Source: Candidatus Pacearchaeota archaeon
Lineage (GTDB): Archaea; Nanoarchaeota; Nanoarchaeia; Pacearchaeales; GW2011-AR1
DNA: 15,205 nucleotides
Reading direction: 5' to 3'
Assembly (NCBI GenBank): GCA_023228245.1
Contig: JALOBN010000052.1
Coordinates: 1-15,205 of the forward strand
The notes under the pieces were generated by a model. That model was not told the origin of the DNA, did not search any database, and saw only the letters and a list, made by a program, of their open reading frames with translations. Position numbers and translations under genes: made by a program. How positions within the stretch are numbered: the stretch's first letter is position 1; each line of letters begins with the position of its first letter. Of the stretch, positions 13,733 to 15,205 are shown one piece after another.

Positions 13733-15205
13733 CAATGATATGCAGATTCGTAGACGGCATAGACGGCGCGACCCTACTCGACTTGAACGACGAGGTCGCC
13801 TACTGGTATCTCGACGGCTCTGAGTTCCCGCTTCCCGACGTGTTGTACGAGTGGGTGCAGAACGCCTTGGGGCATGGGAAGCGGTTGGCCCACTGGACGC
13901 TGGACGGCAATACCATCACCCTCAAGGTCTGCATCAAAGGTTCTGACGAACAGGACGCCTACGACAAGCTGAACGTCCTGCTCACCCGACTGCTCAGAGA
14001 GAACACGCTTGAGATAAGGATGTGGGGCGCCGACAACTCCGTGTTCTACAAGACCTACCCGGTGACCCCGAAGCTACCCGACTGGCCGAAAAAGTTTGTC
14101 ATCGACGCGAACTACATCACGAACATCACCATCGAGATTCCCGTTGACCCCGAGGTGAAGACCTCAGAAGAAACCCTGTGGTTGATTCACGCCCTGGGTT
14201 CCAACGACGACTTTGAAACCCGCTCCGGTGACGACTTTGCCGACTGGGAGGAACTGGAGGTCAACGCCGGGACCGTAACCGCTGACGCCGCGAACTACCA
14301 TTCCGGCGCGGTTGCCTGCAAGCTGACCACAACGGCGGGCGGTACGGACTCAGCGGCTATTCGCGACCCCTATCGCTCCGTAGAAGAGTTGGAGACTCAT
14401 GGACTCCGCGTGTGGGCCAAGGAACTCTCGGGTGCGCCCGCTCTCGACGTGGACCTGCATTGTTACGACGATACGACTCCGCTGATAACCAAACTGACGC
14501 ACCCCTACGATACCGACAAGATGCTCATGGACGGCACGGCCTCGATCAAAGACCTCGTTACCTCGACTGCGTTCACGATGGCCGGAGCGCCCACCACGGG
14601 CGCACTTCTCGGCGCGACCGCTCCAGACATTGGAGCAGGGAAATACACGTCATGCACCATCCCCACATCCATCACGGCGGGGCAGGCTTTCACGATGATG
14701 TTTGCCTGCAAGACTGCGTGGCAGGGCGATGACGGGGTAATGCATTATCTGTTCGACAATCAGGGCACGGGCGCAACGCAGAATAGAATCTTTCTGCGGA
14801 AGTCTGACACCAATTACCTATTTTTCTACGTCTATGATAATGCCTCCGCATACCGACGTTGTTTTACCGCGCTGTTGACCGCGACTACGTGGGCGGCGAA
14901 CGTCACACACATAATCGTCATCACCCGCTCGGCAACGGGTGTCCTGGCAGGTTACCTTGACGGGGTTCCCTTCGCGACACCATCGGGCGGCGCGGGAACA
15001 GGACTCGAAACCGTCTTGGGGGCCAACTCGTATCTCGGCACGACCAACGCGGGAGCAACGCCCATCGAAGGCCTCGAACTCCCCGCGACCTGGGGCAACG
15101 CAATCACCGATGCCGCGCTGATAGCCGCGCTCTCCACTCTCGCCGCATGGTCCGACCTTACCAACATCACCATCTCCGGCGTCCACACCGGGGGGGCCGC
15201 ACGTG
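13729..15205 (+). CDS. Distal-tail-like protein with sugar-binding-like domains (3' partial)
   Basis: This frame starts with ATG 13729, overlapping the tape measure stop (ATGA), and is open through the window end: 492 residues seen, no stop. Residues 1-145 resemble the N-terminal part of distal tail/baseplate hub proteins: beta-rich, with TLDGNTITLKVCIKGSDEQD and a helix (YDKLNVLLTRLL). Residues about 160-255 (DDFADWEELEVNAGTV to LDVDLHCYDDTT) have the layout of a CBM4/9-like beta-sandwich. Residues about 300-475 look like a LamG/concanavalin A-like fold: AGQAFTMMFACKTAW, HIIVITRSATGVLAGYLDGV, then SYLGTTNAGA. Such domains often bind host polysaccharides. Position after the tape measure gene fits a tail tip protein. 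The domain calls are by pattern; the N-terminal call is the weaker one. Confidence 0.7.
   Translation, partial: MTMICRFVDGIDGATLLDLNDEVAYWYLDGSEFPLPDVLYEWVQNALGHGKRLAHWTLDGNTITLKVCIKGSDEQDAYDKLNVLLTRLLRENTLEIRMWGADNSVFYKTYPVTPKLPDWPKKFVIDANYITNITIEIPVDPEVKTSEETLWLIHALGSNDDFETRSGDDFADWEELEVNAGTVTADAANYHSGAVACKLTTTAGGTDSAAIRDPYRSVEELETHGLRVWAKELSGAPALDVDLHCYDDTTPLITKLTHPYDTDKMLMDGTASIKDLVTSTAFTMAGAPTTGALLGATAPDIGAGKYTSCTIPTSITAGQAFTMMFACKTAWQGDDGVMHYLFDNQGTGATQNRIFLRKSDTNYLFFYVYDNASAYRRCFTALLTATTWAANVTHIIVITRSATGVLAGYLDGVPFATPSGGAGTGLETVLGANSYLGTTNAGATPIEGLELPATWGNAITDAALIAALSTLAAWSDLTNITISGVHTGGAAR

Noticed and set aside
1..15205. CRISPR array, tRNA gene, insertion sequence or attachment site
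   Set aside because: No regularly spaced repeats, tRNA-like cloverleaf, transposase or integrase coding sequence was seen by eye on either strand.

Overview
This window is a piece of the late structural module of a tailed double-stranded DNA virus (Caudoviricetes), or a prophage of that kind. All genes lie on the + strand and are packed end to end, mostly with short start/stop overlaps. It is GC-rich, with strong Shine-Dalgarno sites and two intrinsic-terminator-like hairpins, which points to a bacterial host, but no gene here identifies the host. I see no integrase, lysis, replication or tRNA genes, so lifestyle cannot be judged. A long tape measure and a single tail tube gene with no sheath gene suggest a siphovirus.

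Layout: (1) 1-851 holds the 3' end of a MuF-like minor head gene and two small unknown genes. (2) 859-910 holds a UUCG hairpin and an intrinsic terminator. (3) 932-2530 holds a scaffold-like protein and an N4-gp56/DUF4043-type major capsid protein, each behind a very strong ribosome binding site. (4) 2542-2858 holds a hairpin that may bridge a distant ribosome binding site to its start codon, then a small capsid-adjacent protein ending in a CCHC zinc finger. (5) 2855-6838 is a five-gene sugar cassette: a double-domain GT2 glycosyltransferase, a class I methyltransferase, an FkbM methyltransferase, a CatB-like hexapeptide O-acetyltransferase and a second GT2 glycosyltransferase. (6) 6831-8665 holds the neck and tail-completion genes: adaptor, stopper, HK97 gp10-like protein, probable tail terminator and a small Pro/Lys-rich protein. 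(7) 8666-13732 holds the tail tube, a tail assembly chaperone pair with a likely +1 frameshift, and the tape measure protein. (8) 13729 to the window end is a distal-tail-like protein carrying sugar-binding-like domains; it runs off the window.

How the genes may work together: capsid, neck and tail genes make the virion. The sugar cassette sits inside this module, with overlaps linking it from the zinc-finger gene through to the neck adaptor gene. It should therefore be expressed late, together with the capsid. The best inference is that it builds a methylated and acetylated glycan on the virion, most likely on the capsid or a capsid-associated protein. Modification of host surface glycans is the alternative. 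This cassette is the most unusual part of the window.
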